From NCBI GenBank assembly GCA_003254885.1, contig QANT01000981.1:27206-91205 (forward strand): a stretch of DNA of 64,000 bases. The letters are read 5' to 3'. Under the pieces are notes generated by a model. It saw only the letters and a program-made list of their open reading frames with translations, did no database searches and had not been told where the DNA came from. A program made the position numbers and the translations under genes. Source of the DNA: Purshia tridentata. Lineage: Eukaryota > Streptophyta > Magnoliopsida > Rosales > Rosaceae. This document shows positions 14,129 through 26,609 of the stretch, one piece after another (position 1 is the stretch's first letter; each line of letters starts with the position of its first letter).

Positions 14129-14386
14129 TGTTTGGTTTCCGAGAAACAAGAGGGAGAATTAAAGTAACGATTTTTTAGCACCCATGTCTGAAATTCTTTC
14201 TTTCGGTCATTTCTTCTCAGAAACTAAACAAAGCCGTAATCTTTCTCAGTAATTAGTCCCGGGAAAAAGACCCCATCACAAATGGAGCCTGAAGGTAACG
14301 CAATGTCTAATCTTGAAACCCAACAAGTTATAAAAATAAAAATTTTCTCTTTATGTTCTTTTCCAATATTTTCTCGGAAACCAAAC
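14129..14386. repeat. Inverted repeat in a probable 5' UTR intron
   Basis: GTTTGGTTTCCGAGAAA occurs at about 14130-14146 and its exact complement at about 14370-14386. A degenerate third version (TTTCTTCTCAGAAACTAAAC) lies near 14210-14230. On the minus strand a good donor (AAG/GTAGGCC) sits at about 14394, just outside the right arm, so the foldback probably starts the first, untranslated intron of the SLK-like gene. Confidence 0.5.
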
Positions 14387-15185
14387 GGGCCTACCTTCTT
14401 GGCAAAAAAATCGAAGCCAAGAAGACAAAGCAACGCAAGGTAAGAAACAAATCAAAATGCTCTGAGTCTATTTTCTCACCCAATGCAGTTTGAAGAGAAA
14501 AGTTCAAAAAGGTCAAATTTTGCTGTGAAATATTGAAAGAGATTCAGAGACTGTGGTTAAAGCTTTGAGAAAGCAAACAGGTGGCGTGCAATTTGCTTGG
14601 AACCGCCATGGCCGTAAGGTAGGTAGCAACAAAGGGTAGTGTGCGTAAACATAATGAGCGGGAAGTGGCGCCATTGTTATATAGAGCGCGAGTGAGCGAG
14701 TCTGAGAGTAGGGGACCGGCTGTTACCGGTTACTGGCTTTGGTTTAACTGGATGTCCCGGTAGGAATTTGGGCACGCTTGTCACCCAAGGACGAGCCACG
14801 TACTCCTTTGAGAATATTGTAGGAACGCATATGATGTCTCCTTCAGTTTTATTCCCCTCTTGCCCTTCAGATTTTCTTGTTATTCCAAAAATGCCCTTAC
14901 GAAAAAAAAAGTATTTTACAATTTTTAATATTTTATGCAATCACAAAAGTGAACTGCAAAATATGAATGAAGTAATATTTCAAAGACCGCTCTTATTTGC
15001 ATATTTATTTTCTTTTTAGTACTTAACTCTCTTCTTTATTTATTAAATTACAATTCTAAATTCTAACATAATACTTTCATTATGCACTACAAATCACTCA
15101 TCACCAACTGCAAGTCTAGACCCACTCCGATCTCACCATTGATGGCGTCACATTTATAGTTTACGTAATTGTACCACATTTAAGA

Positions 15186-15343
15186 GTAATGTTAGGGAGA
15201 CAATATTATTGTACCACATAATGTGGTTTCATAGCGATCCTTAATTTAAAGAGAGAGAGAGGGAAAAAAATTAAAAATAGCTAAAAAACCACATTATTTA
15301 GTACTATAAAGATGATTCAATAATATGATTCCTAACAGTATCT
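15186..15343. mobile_element. MITE-like hairpin with GA repeat in the loop
   Basis: The left end (GTAATGTTAGGGAGACAATA) pairs with the right end (complement: ATACTGTTAGGAATCATA), and ATAATGTGGTTT pairs with AAACCACATTAT further in. The loop holds a (GA)n run at about 15251-15261. There is no coding capacity. Short size and terminal inverted repeats fit a non-autonomous DNA element; the target-site duplication is unclear. Confidence 0.5.
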
Positions 15344-16488
15344 TAATCTTAAACTAAGACCTCAAAAAGAAAAATGAAAAAAGGGGAACCTAACTCCTAA
15401 GTCCTAACCAAATGTTTCAATTTCACATAAAACTTCAGACTAAACACTAGGAAGCGATGATGGTATTATCTTCCTTTAGTAGTATCAGGTATGTGATGAT
15501 CCGTCCGAATACAGAATCAGAGTTCATGCAAGTAGAATTAGGACTTGGCCTTTTAACAAAGGAGTACCAACATTTGCCTTTATCAAACAAAATCAGATTC
15601 ATCACATGGTTATTATGAGCCCAACACAAGACCATATAGTCATGTTTATTTATTTTTTTATAAAAAAAATGACTTTTTTTGTGTGCTTTTTTTTTATTAT
15701 AAAAAAAAAATTACTGTTCTCAATATAAACACACCATGTCATCACCCAAACGTCACCCCAGTGCCAACATAACTAGTAAGAATAAATAAAAATATTTATG
15801 CTTATTGCCATGTAACTATATAAGCAGCAAAGTGAAATAATCAACTGTGTTGTCAACAGCCGATGATCATTTGATCTACTAAATAACACTCAGTATTCTT
15901 TTATCGAAGCAGGTTCAGAATTCAAAATTCATGAATCCCAGTTCCAGTATGGCATGTACCCATTCCTCTGCGTAATTCAAATAGTAATTTAAAATTGCAA
16001 GACGATTGAAGTTTTCTTATTAGTCAGTACACTTGGCAATATCATATGCCAATATGTAGGAAATTATCGTTCTTAAGTATAGTTATGAAAAACTGTGTTA
16101 AACAAAGTTCGATTATAAATGAAAATAGTGCAGTTCAGAACAATTTCACGGGATACTTCGGCATATAAGCTCTTTTGATTTCAAACTTCATGTGACCTTT
16201 AGTGTGTCATCACTGAAGTGGCATGTATCCAAATATGAAAGTTTCTGCGAGATATAGAATTCAAAAGCCAAAATATATGTGTCATGGTCCACTTTAGCAT
16301 CCTATGCTTAATGATATATAAGCTCAACAAGGATTTAGTATGACTATGTTTAACAAGCATAATTATAACAAACAGTAGTCATAATATCCATTAATTAGTA
16401 GCAACAATAAAATTATAATGATATTGTTATTCACAAAAGGTCGTTATAATTGCCTAGATCAAGAAATTCCACATACATAACATATCTT

Positions 16489-17547
16489 TCAGCATAAGCC
16501 ATGCTCTAACAGATATAATACATATGCCTTCTTCTTTTCCTCAGACATGCTAAAAAATACTCTAAGCAGGTCATATTTAGTAGCTAAAATGTTTGTGGCT
16601 CGGAAGACTTGCGATTCAGTAAGGCCTTCAATTTTGCTCAACTCACCATGAAGTTTAGCTTGCAATGCAGCCACTTCCTTGTCAAATGAAAGAATATTAA
16701 TCATTACATCAAGCTTAGATGCCATGGAAGCTGACATACTCCCAAAATTCCTACTTATCTCTTCCATAGACTTCGCTTTCACCCTACGACCATGATCTGA
16801 AACACTTGAAGTGCTTTGTGTGGGTCTTCCTTGTTGGTCACTTGGTTGTGTAAATGATACATCATACTCTTCCAACCCTTCAGAGTGTGATTCCATATTC
16901 ATATCATCATTATTCAGATTCACATTTTCACCAAAATCATTGTCCACACCTAGTTTTTGATCAATGTTTGCATCCTCCTGTCTAATTTCATCTTCGTCAT
17001 CATCAGCATTACCAACATTTGCACCAATAGCACGTTCTCTTCCATATATCTCTCCCAATATATAGTAGAATGGAAATGGCTTACCATACAATCCACTTGC
17101 CTCCTTTCTTGTCTACTTTTACAACATATCATAGAACATATAATCAAGAATTCATAAGTAAATATTAGCAATATTGAATATAATATGTAGATTTACCTTA
17201 ACCCATTCATCATATACACTTTTCTGACAAACAAGCATCATTTCTTCGTGATTCCAACCAAATCCACTTTGATATAACATCTCAGATAAGGCACAATATT
17301 TCTTCTTCAATGTTTTAACTCGTGATTCAATGTGAGGAGATGCCTGTATTCCACTACCTGGCAGTTTGGCTTCCATCATAGCCTCTATCTGGGCTAGGTA
17401 TCCATTTTTGAAACCATTATCAGCTCTCCACTTGGTGTTATGATATAATTCTTGCAGTGATTCAACTAATGCAGAATCTTCCTTGGTTGTCCAATAACGT
17501 TTATTCAGGCCCCTTCCTCGCTTTTTTGTAGTTGAATCAGAATTCAT
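16489..17547 (-). CDS. Myb/SANT-like DNA-binding domain protein
   Basis: Two exons, 17547-17197 and 17112-16489, give about 324 residues. Residues about 18-115 form a Myb/SANT-like domain of the L10-interacting/Myb_DNA-bind_3 type: RYWTTKEDSALVESL, HIESRVKTLKKKY, SGFGWN, VYDEWVK. It continues into the usual GKPFPFYYILGEIYGRERA linker, an acidic DDDEDE stretch and a C-terminal helical part. The chosen ATG lies just after a good acceptor (TTTTGTAG), which suggests an intron in the 5' UTR; an in-frame upstream ATG at 17631 is less likely. Families of this type expanded in plants and resemble the Myb-like ORF of PIF/Harbinger transposons, but no transposase is seen nearby. Function unknown. Confidence 0.78.
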
Positions 17548-18495
17548 CCTACAAAACAAAATAAATGTGGCAAAAACTACAAACACATAACATATGCATG
17601 CAGCAGCACAAAAATAACTGCTTAGCTCCATTATGATTCCTGTGTAATTTGAAAAATCAGAAATGGGATTCCTGATTTATACTACGTGGGCCCCACATGA
17701 CTTTTGATTCTCTTAGTGCAAGTAAACAATGGATTGTCTTTGACTTGAAGTATGAATGATTCTCGTACCATCCATTCCATTCTAGGTAAGTAAACATGCT
17801 ATGAGTTCATTATAGTTTCCTGGTATCTCTTCCTATAATTTAGGCACTTTGAGCAGAATCTTAGTATCACTTACACTTTGAAGTTAAAAAAAGACATATT
17901 TGAATTGTAATGTTCCTTGAAAGCACCTAATCACAACCAAATAGCACTTACACTTTTTTTTTCCTACATTACCATTTGCTTGGAAATTTGTAGGACAAGT
18001 CCAGATCACCCAGTATCTGCTCTTTGATTTAGCAATACACATTACCAACCTAAACCAATGCTAAAGAAGCAGTATTGGACTTCACATAATCACATCATAA
18101 GTGATTGAAGTTGTTTTGTGGAGGGGTCTATAATTCCACATATATTGAATTTTTGATTGACAACATCAGAAACATCATGCTTTTCCTGCATCTGGACCTC
18201 TGGCCTAGAAGTATAGTAAAATGGAAACAAATACAAACACAAGGAGAGGGAGGGAGGCCATTACATTTCTTGAGAAAAATGGTTGTTTCCCTTGCTTTTC
18301 TGCTTCCCTCTTTTTTCACGTGCTCAACCAAAATGGCAGCATCAATATGCTTAGCTGGCTTGGCTAACTTAAATATTAGATTTTATCCTGAAACAACATG
18401 ACAACAGTGAAGAAAGTTGAACAGTAACTGTACTAATATTTTCTACATTTTTTAAGAAAAGAAAAAAGGTTAAAAGGAATATATAGCTAGGTCAA

Positions 18496-18718
18496 ATACA
18501 TGAGAATTTATTTTTATTTTTTTTATGCCCAGAAATCCATTGGGTGACCCAGATTCGAAACTGAGGCCCCCAGTCGAACCCTACAATCTTTGGGAGGCAG
18601 GAAACATTAGCAAATAGCTAGATAGGTACCTTTGAGGAATCGAACCTCATACCACATGGGAACAAACCACTGGTCTGACCACTTGACTAAACCCTTGTCG
18701 GTAGATAGATACATGAGA
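18496..18718 (-). mobile_element. tRNA-derived SINE with 10-bp target-site duplication
   Basis: Read on the minus strand, the body (about 18708 down to 18506) begins with an A-box-like TAGTCAAGTGGT and then a perfect B box, GGTTCGATTCC. It ends in an A-rich tail (the T-rich run at 18510-18525 on the plus strand). The direct repeat ATACATGAGA flanks it at 18496-18505 and 18709-18718. Internal pol III promoter, A-tail and target duplication together define a SINE of about 200 bp. Non-coding. Confidence 0.85.
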
Positions 18719-18740
18719 GATTAGCATTACATATCTTTCT

Positions 18741-18801
18741 AAAAACCAAACAATAACAATCCAAGATATGAAAAAACCAAACAATAACAATCCAAGATAT
18801 G
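18741..18801. repeat. Tandem duplication, 30-bp unit, period 31
   Basis: Two identical copies of a 30-base unit starting AAAAACCAAACAATAACAAT lie at 18741-18770 and 18772-18801. They abut the 72-bp duplication that follows. Confidence 0.9.
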
Positions 18802-18805
18802 AGCT

Positions 18806-18949
18806 TCTTTTATTCTTCAATTTGGTGACTGGATATCTTTTAATTGCTTTTGTAGTTCTTGTCATATCCGAAATCAATCTTTTATTCTTCAATTTGGTGA
18901 CTGGATATCTTTGAATTGCTTTTGTAGTTCTTGTCATATCCGAAATCAA
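18806..18949. repeat. Tandem duplication, 72-bp unit
   Basis: 18806-18877 and 18878-18949 are copies of one 72-base unit that differ by a single base (TTTTAATTG versus TTTGAATTG). The length is a multiple of three, and the minus strand stays open through both copies as a 24-residue repeat (ISDMTRTTKAI[Q/K]RYPVTKLKNKR), so an exonic origin is possible but unproven. Confidence 0.9.
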
Positions 18950-19037
18950 AACTCAGAAAAAAAAAATTAAAAAAAAGAATAAACACAAAGACAGAAGAAA
19001 CTGAAGGAACAGGTCCACAACTGATTTAAGAAATTAC

Positions 19038-19091
19038 CTCTCTTTCGTCAGGAAGCTTATCGCTAATAAAAAATCATGTCTCTTCCTAAGC
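19038..19091 (-). other. Exon-like segment of an unrecognised gene
   Basis: On the minus strand, 54 bases are bounded by a good acceptor (CTGCAG) and donor (GAG/GTAATT). They read LRKRHDFLLAISFLTKE in the frame that needs two bases from a preceding exon. This looks like a real internal exon, but I do not recognise the protein and cannot link it securely to the candidate first exon at 20005-20064. Confidence 0.3.
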
Positions 19092-20004
19092 CTGCAGTAT
19101 ACATGTTATTTACTCAGTAAATATGCTCCCAAAAAAAAAAATAAGTATAGTAAATCCTATGAAGTTTCTTATCAAAATTAATTCTTATGAATTTGACATG
19201 CCATTTTACCTCAAGATTTGTGACACAACACTTCTGGATTAGAAAGTTAGATATTTAGTAATCCAAAATTAACAAATCAAATTTGGCACCAAAGAAAACA
19301 GCCAAAATTTGTAATATATACACACAGCACGAGTGGAGATAGACAGACAACATCAAAACATGGGTCATACTACCTCAACAAGTTTTATGCTAAACAGTAT
19401 AAACTAGATAAATACAATGATGAAACAATAACAGGTGGTTGATTATTGTTTAGTAAGGACAAAAAAAAAGGTTCAAATCAAACCAGGTCTTCTGATAAGA
19501 AAGAAATTGGAAACACAAAAGCCAAAATAAACATTCATAACCATACTTCCTATATGTCATGCTTCGTATCAAACCAGGTATGATTCCCAATACTACATAC
19601 CACAGACATAAAAACACAAAACCAAACAAGTTACTGTTATTCATTGTAAAGTTTTTTTCATAGTAAAACATCCATATAACCTACTCTTTTATCATAAAAA
19701 ATAAAAATAAAAATTGAGAACCCCATGAAACACGAAAAAGGGGTCCAACGAATTGAGGTTGAATCATACATCCCCAATCGGAATTAGCTCATACAAATTA
19801 CGAAGCAGAACAAACTTCATTCACGCAACCCAAAAGCTCACTCATTTTGGAGCTTGAATGACCTCTCTAAACCTGGCTTCTTGCAACTGACCTCCATGGC
19901 CTTCACAAAATTTCACACACACAAACACACACACATTCAGCTAAAAAAGAGCAATCAAAGCAACCCAATACATGGTCGAATTAGCGATGCTCTGGGTTAC
20001 TTAC

Positions 20005-20064
20005 ATTTTTGGAAGAAGAAGACGATTTGTGGTGTTCGAGTTTGGCTTGGCTTGACGTCGCCAT
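20005..20064 (-). other. Candidate first coding exon of an unrecognised gene
   Basis: An ATG in good context (GCGATGGCG) opens 20 codons, MATSSQAKLEHHKSSSSSKN, ending at a consensus donor (AAT/GTAAGT). The surrounding sequence is more GC-rich, as expected near a plant promoter, and lies head-to-head with LPLAT1. Downstream splicing could not be resolved: the first exon ends in phase 0, whereas the exon-like segment at 19038-19091 needs phase 2, so at least one more exon is required. Product unknown. Confidence 0.3.
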
Positions 20065-20800
20065 CGCGTTGTGAGGTCTGTCTCTTCAGTGTTCTGGACT
20101 CCGGGGAGGTTTGGTTCGAATATCAACACCTTTTAATTTAGACGGCGAACTAGAAGAAAGATCACCTGGGCGGCTGGGCCTATTGGGTTGGGTTCCATTG
20201 TCGGGCCCACTCAAATACTAGTGGAGATCTTTTATACTTTTGGGTGGGTGGGGCTCTCGGATCCGACCAATTTAGCCTTGGGAAATGGGAAAGGCGTATT
20301 CTTTCCTAGATTATCATATTCGTTTCATTATAATTGTTGGGGATTAGCATTATATTTTGTTTTGGTTAACTTATAATGACAATTTTGGCTTTTAAATTCG
20401 ATCTTTTTATCAATTTACCACATAAATTAAATTATTATAATGTACCTACTAAATACGAATAATAAATAAGTTACGTTAGTATAAAATATGTATAATAGTC
20501 ATAAATTGATTGGGCCAAGATTGAGTCATTCAACAAGATTATTTATATAGGTTAGGACTAAGTAATATTTAATATGATTACCAAATGACATGACACAAAT
20601 ACAACCCACAAATTACCGCCTCTACTTTTATAAGAAAGTATTAGCATTCTATTTTAGTTTCTTAATCTAATTGAATAATCGAGTACTAAATGAATATGAA
20701 TTTGATATAAGTCAATCCAATTTGAATTTGGTTTGTTTCTAGGAATTATAGGTCTAACTTAAATGTTGACATATCACAAGTTGTAGAACATTTTTTTTGG

Positions 20801-20937
20801 AGCAAGAATTGGGTACCAGTTTTTTGATGCTCATTTCATACAAGACTATTATATTAGCCTGCTCTCTCTCTCTCTCTTTCTTCTCTTATTTTAATGACTA
20901 AGATAATAGCCTTGTATGAAATGGGTACCCAATCCAC
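20801..20937. mobile_element. MITE-like hairpin with CT repeat in the loop
   Basis: The left arm (GAATTGGGTACC, then CTCATTTCATACAAGACTATTA) pairs with the right arm (TAATAGCCTTGTATGAAATGGGTACCCAATCC). The loop carries a (CT)n tract at about 20861-20880. No coding capacity. Architecture is like the element at 15186-15343 but the sequence differs. Confidence 0.55.
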
Positions 20938-22325
20938 TTTCATTTTTTTCAACCTTTTAATTGTTATTATAAAACCTCAGGCGAATTACCTTTTGTTTTC
21001 CCACCAATGAAATCAAAAGGAAAAGGAAGAATTTAACTTGAAATTTTTGTCCCAATTTTGAATGAGGACATATGATTTTCCCATTTGTAGAACTTCAAAA
21101 TTGATACTCTCTTCAAAGACTTTGGAATAGCCAATAGGTAAGATTAAAAGAAAAGCAAAATAAGATATAATCTTTGAATTGTTTTTCTATCCCCACATGT
21201 ATACAAATGATGTAACACTAATATTAATTAAATAGTATCATTAAACCATTGCTGTTCAACTCTAACTACCAACCAACATATTTTGAAGCTCACTTATTAA
21301 TTCCTGCAAAGGAACAAGTGTTGGGTCAATTTTTTAGTATATAATTATTCATGTTGGCAATGAAGTTACTCAATGCAGCATGCTTATCCATCCAAGATGA
21401 AGATGGATGCCTCCTTTTCTAGATTTTTATTATTAGCTAATTACGATACACAATTATATTTTGTAACTATTAGATTTTAGTAAATTTACTTTTCCACTTA
21501 TAATATATAATATTTTTTAATAATGTTATATACTTACCATATTTTTATATTATAATTTATACCACTTTACACCATATTCATATATTTAACACTAAACAAA
21601 TAAAAATAAAAATCTTAAAAATAAGAAAAAATTATGTCTACTATAATGATAACATGTAATATGGTATAAATATAATACAAAAATATAATAAAAATAATAT
21701 TATTGAATTTTTTTTAACATTGTTAGATTTACTTGTATATGATACAGTATTCGTATAACAAAACTCTTGTCAAGTAAAATTTGAAGCTTTAATCCCATAC
21801 AATATGTTATGGATGTTGATACTACCATTTGATCGATGGATTCAACCATTTGGATTCAAAAGATATAGGTTTAAAATCGTTGGATCCATTGAATCCATGC
21901 CAAGGTTTGAAGAAAGCATCTCCAAATTCCAATAAAGAGAGTTTTCGATGACTTCAAGAACTAGTTATTAAAACTTATTAGTCTTATTATGGTTATGGTA
22001 GCTAGTGAAAGACTGAAAAGGACAAACAAACCCCACGTGCAATTCACTTCACTGCCACCCAACCAACCAAACTACCTTACCAGTTACCCCCACCAATCCA
22101 AAACTTTGATGTACATGTCGTGCGAGGGCATTATCGTCCTTTCTTTACAATAAGTCAAAACTACAAAATCCAAATTCCAAGTCTATTTATTTATTTTTTT
22201 CAATATATAAAAAACGTAAAATAAAATCGGCAAGCGGACCTTCGTTCATTCTGTCATCTCCAGACCTTCTTCTTCTTCTCAATCTCGTTCGCAGATTCGT
22301 ACTCAAACCAGAAACCCAGCCAGCC

Positions 22326-25300
22326 ATGGGCCAGCTGGAGATGGAATCCATGGCCGCCTCTATCGGTGTCTCAGTCGCGGTGCTCCGCTTCCTCCTCTGC
22401 TTCGTCGCCACCATTCCTGTAAGCTTCCTTTGGCGCCTCGCCCCTGGTACTCAAGCCAAGCACTTCTACGCCTTCGCCTCCGGCGCCATCCTCTCCTACC
22501 TCTCCTTCGGCTTCTCTTCCAACCTCCACTTCTTAGTCCCAATGTTGCTCAGCTATGCTTCCATGGTCTTCTATCGGAAACACTGCGGGATCGTTACCTT
22601 TGTATTGGGCTTTGGATACCTCATCGGTTGGTACGTATAACAAAAAACTAAGAATTTAACTTTGATTTCTATGTGTGTGTAAATTTGAGAAACTGGGTCC
22701 TTCGAATTTTGTGTTGGGTAATCGGATTTTTTTGTGAGATATTTGGTGGGTACTGGGTAGTGCTATTTTGTAACGCTGTTTTTGGTAATTGTTTGTATTT
22801 TTAAAGCATGTGATTAGATAACTCTATTTTGAAGCTCACGTATTGGTTGATTGGAATCTGATGTTACTAATTAGTTGATTTATTTATTTAATCTTTTCTT
22901 TTTGGGAGGTGAGTATTTATTTTTTATCGAGAATGTATGTCTCATGTCTGTATGCTTAAATGGCATGCATTTGAATGAATTTCCAATTTTTGGAGCTGAT
23001 TTCTTTTTATAATTTGATTGTTTTGGTGCAGTCAGTGGATGGTTTTACGTCCTAAGTTTTATTGATCTGATTTATCTCATAATAATGTCTTTGATAATGC
23101 ATATCTTTGCTGTGGGACAACGTTGGTAACCACAATTGCACCATTAACACCATTTGAAGGCCATATGGATTTTTCTGCTCTTCATTGACGCTAACATTGT
23201 TTCAGTAATGCCTGATGGTTTGGTTTTGAATTGATCATACTTTATCTATTTTTGAAAATCTCTATTATATCTATCTCTAGGGATTTTTTGAAAAGTGTTT
23301 ATTTCAGAAATCTTAATCATTCATATATATATGTCTGTATGTGTAGCCATGTATATTACATGAGTGGGGACGCATGGAAGGAAGGAGGAATTGATGCAAC
23401 TGGTAAGCACAATATCAGCCTTTCTAGCCAGCTTGCTTTTCCTCCTACTTAATGTTTTGCTCTTTACTGGGTTGTGCCGAGTGTCATTCTTCTATAAGAA
23501 AATTGCTAATTGTGTGATTAGTCAATGACGAGTTCCTTGTCTCTTTTGGTACTAAAATTGTTGGGCTTCTTCTAATAAATTCTTAATATGGCTGAACATA
23601 TACATATTTGACTATTTTTAGTAATTTATTTTCGGTGGCCATATTTGTGCAAGCACTATTCTTTGTTGCTTTATATAAGTCAGCTAATTTTGAATTTCCT
23701 TATCATATTTAGGAGCTCTAATGGTGTTAACACTGAAAGTCATCTCATGTGCAATAAATTATAATGATGGGTTATTGAAAGAGGAAGGTCTGCGTGAGGC
23801 TCAGAAGAAAAATCGATTGATTAAGTTACCCTCATTGATTGAGTACTTTGGTTACTGCCTCTGCTGTGGTAGTCACTTTGCTGGTCCAGTATATGAGATA
23901 AAAGATTATCTTGACTGGAGTGAAGGAAAGGGGGTATGCTTATGATGCTTCAAATGTATTTCTTTTTTTTTATTAATTTTGTTTTCTTGATACCAACGGT
24001 TCTCACTTGTTGGATTTATTAAATATCACTTCAGGTTTGGAGCCGCTCAGAGAAAGGACTGTCTCCATCCCCATTTGGGGCAGCAATTCGAGCTGTTAGC
24101 CAAGCTGCATTCTGTATGGCCTTGTATTTGTACCTGGTACCCCATTTTCCTTTGTCACGATTTACTGATCCCATATACCAAGAATGGGGTTTCTGGAAAC
24201 GATTGGGCTACCAGTATATGTCCGGATTTACAGCACGGTGGAAATATTATTTCATCTGGTCAATTTCAGAGGCCTCTATCATTCTTTCTGGTCTTGGTTT
24301 CAGTGGCTGGACAGAATCTTCACCACCAAAGCCACGATGGGATCGTGCAAAAAATGTTGATATTCTAGGCGTTGAGCTTGCTAAGAGTTCAGTTCAGTTG
24401 CCACTTGTTTGGAACATACAAGTCAGCACCTGGCTTCGTCATTGTGAGCATATCTCATGTCTCCTAAGTTTTTCAGTAACATAGAAATTTTTTCATATTA
24501 AAAAAGAAAACATACTTTTGCTTCTCTGAACTACAAATCCTAGTTATAATTGAGTTGGATTGCTCTGTTTATATGCAAGTATGATCTGGTCATGATTTCT
24601 GATAGGAACTGTCAGAAAAGAAGTATATGAATAATTAGGTCTGGTATTAAATATTTGAATTTTGAACTATATGTAGCTTGACTAGGTAGAATATGATTTA
24701 TCCTTAAAATGGATAATTTGCCCACTGGTTCTTCAGTTTTCAGCCAATTGAATTTTATGGCTGAAGTTTAACTACTTTAAGTTCTGTTCAAGATTTTTTA
24801 GCCTATCTTCTTATATCATCTAAAAATTATTAGTATTTATGCAGTTGAAGCAAGAGATGAATGTTTATAACAGGTGCATTATTTAATATATTATTCCTCT
24901 GTAGATGTTTATGATAGGCTTGTTATAAGTGGCAAGAAGCCTGGTTTCTTCCAGTTGCTGGCTACACAGACCACCAGTGCTGTTTGGCATGTGAGTATAA
25001 AATTAGTCTGAGCCTCATCCTGAATGTGTGTGTGTTTGTCTTTTGCTGATTTTGTACCCTATTTATATTTTGAGTGTTTAAGTGATTATGGTACATGTAT
25101 GATAATAAGCAAAGCAATATTTAGCATATCTTTCAACCATGGGTGGATTATTTTAGGCCCCATCCATCCCATCCCAAATGGGATGAATTATCCTTCCCTA
25201 AATAGGTATGGGGTCAATGTTCAGATTTAAAATTAAAACCCGATGCAAGGCTAGGGCAAGGATGTGAGTGTCTTCTATGATTATTTAGCCCTGTCCCACA

Positions 25301-26381
25301 TATATTTATATATAATAAACACTCTTTATATATCTATCAGGTTGTATACATATATTTTGCATTTGGTTACTTTCAAATTCTTAGATATGCATCATATCAA
25401 TTATAGTCCCAAATTTCAATTTTTATAAAACTTACATGGCTTAACATTTTATTTGCTGCATTTTATTGTTTATATTTTATGCTTAAGTTTTTTACCTTTA
25501 TTGAATACAAGGGGAACAAAAGGTTTCTGGGTAGAATGGGGTGGGGGTGGGGGTGGATGTGAGGTAACAAAATGCCCCTCCTCATTTGGTTCATTTTCAT
25601 CTTAACTGATGAACGTGTCACCACTAATGGTTTTGAACTTGTCTCTCTACAAGCAGCTAAATCAAACTAATGGCTTTGAACACAAATTCTGTCACTTGTG
25701 TTTTTTTAAATGTAACTACGGTTTTCTGGAGTTTTTTCATGTGTTACTCCTATTGTCTTGAAAACATGTTGGAAGATATATACCTATGTAATCATTTTGG
25801 GCATTGTCAGCCATCACCAAAAGATATGGCTCTGTAGTGTTTGTTTGTTGTGCCAATGCTAAGTGTTCATTTTGTTCCATACCTATTCATTTAATCATCA
25901 ATGGCAATTTTAGCCATTAGAACTTTATTGTTATCATAATGAATGCTCATCACCCATTAAGTTTCTCTTAGATGATTTAGTCAGTTAATTTTTTTTTTTT
26001 GGTCTCGTATCCTTATGTTTATTCTTATCTACGAATCAATTTGATTTTTGCTGGTTTTAAATCTAAATTTCTGTATCTTATTGATTCTTCTTTGAACTAC
26101 TGTAGGGACTTTATCCTGGGTACATCATATTCTTTGTTCAGTCAGCATTGATGATTTCTGGTTCAAGAGGTATTGATCTGACTGCCTTTGTTCTCCAATT
26201 ATTATATTTTTAAGATAATTAACTGTATCCTTTTGGACTTGTTTTTGCAAGCAGTGATATACAGATGGCAGCAAGCTGTACCTCCACAAATGGATGTTGT
26301 TAAGAAGATACTGGTGTTCTTAAACTTCGCTTACACTGTCTTGGTTCTGAACTATTCCTGTGTTGGCTTTATTGTTAGTCT

Positions 26382-26426
<45 letters not shown>

Positions 26427-26486
26427 TGTACATGAACACATGCCATTCAGACACACACACAAACAAACTTGTATATGAACACATGC

Positions 26487-26536
<50 letters not shown>

Positions 26537-26564
26537 AACAAACTTGTATATGAACACATGCTAT

Positions 26565-26609
<45 letters not shown>

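Larger units (their letters stand above)
13966..16488. other. 5' region of SLK-like gene and intergenic DNA
   Basis: 13966-14700 should contain the untranslated 5' exons and promoter of the SLK-like gene; the more GC-rich stretch at 14570-14790 is the likely promoter. 15186-15343 is a MITE-like hairpin, listed separately. No other gene is evident. The open frames at 14677-14940 and 15447-15635 lack recognisable domains. Confidence 0.45.
17548..22325. other. Repeat-rich region between Myb/SANT-like and LPLAT1 genes
   Basis: This stretch holds a tRNA-derived SINE (18506-18708), two adjacent tandem duplications (18741-18949), a possible minus-strand first exon at 20005-20064 and an exon-like segment at 19038-19091, and a MITE-like hairpin (about 20801-20937). 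The rest is AT-rich with no supported gene. Bases 22000-22325 are the likely LPLAT1 promoter and 5' UTR. Confidence 0.5.

Noticed and set aside
16489-17547. Active PIF/Harbinger transposon
   Set aside because: Only a Myb/SANT-like gene is seen; no transposase ORF or terminal repeats were found around it.
18630-18700. A and B boxes suggesting a tRNA gene
   Set aside because: No acceptor stem or anticodon arm can be drawn, and A-tail plus target duplication show a SINE.
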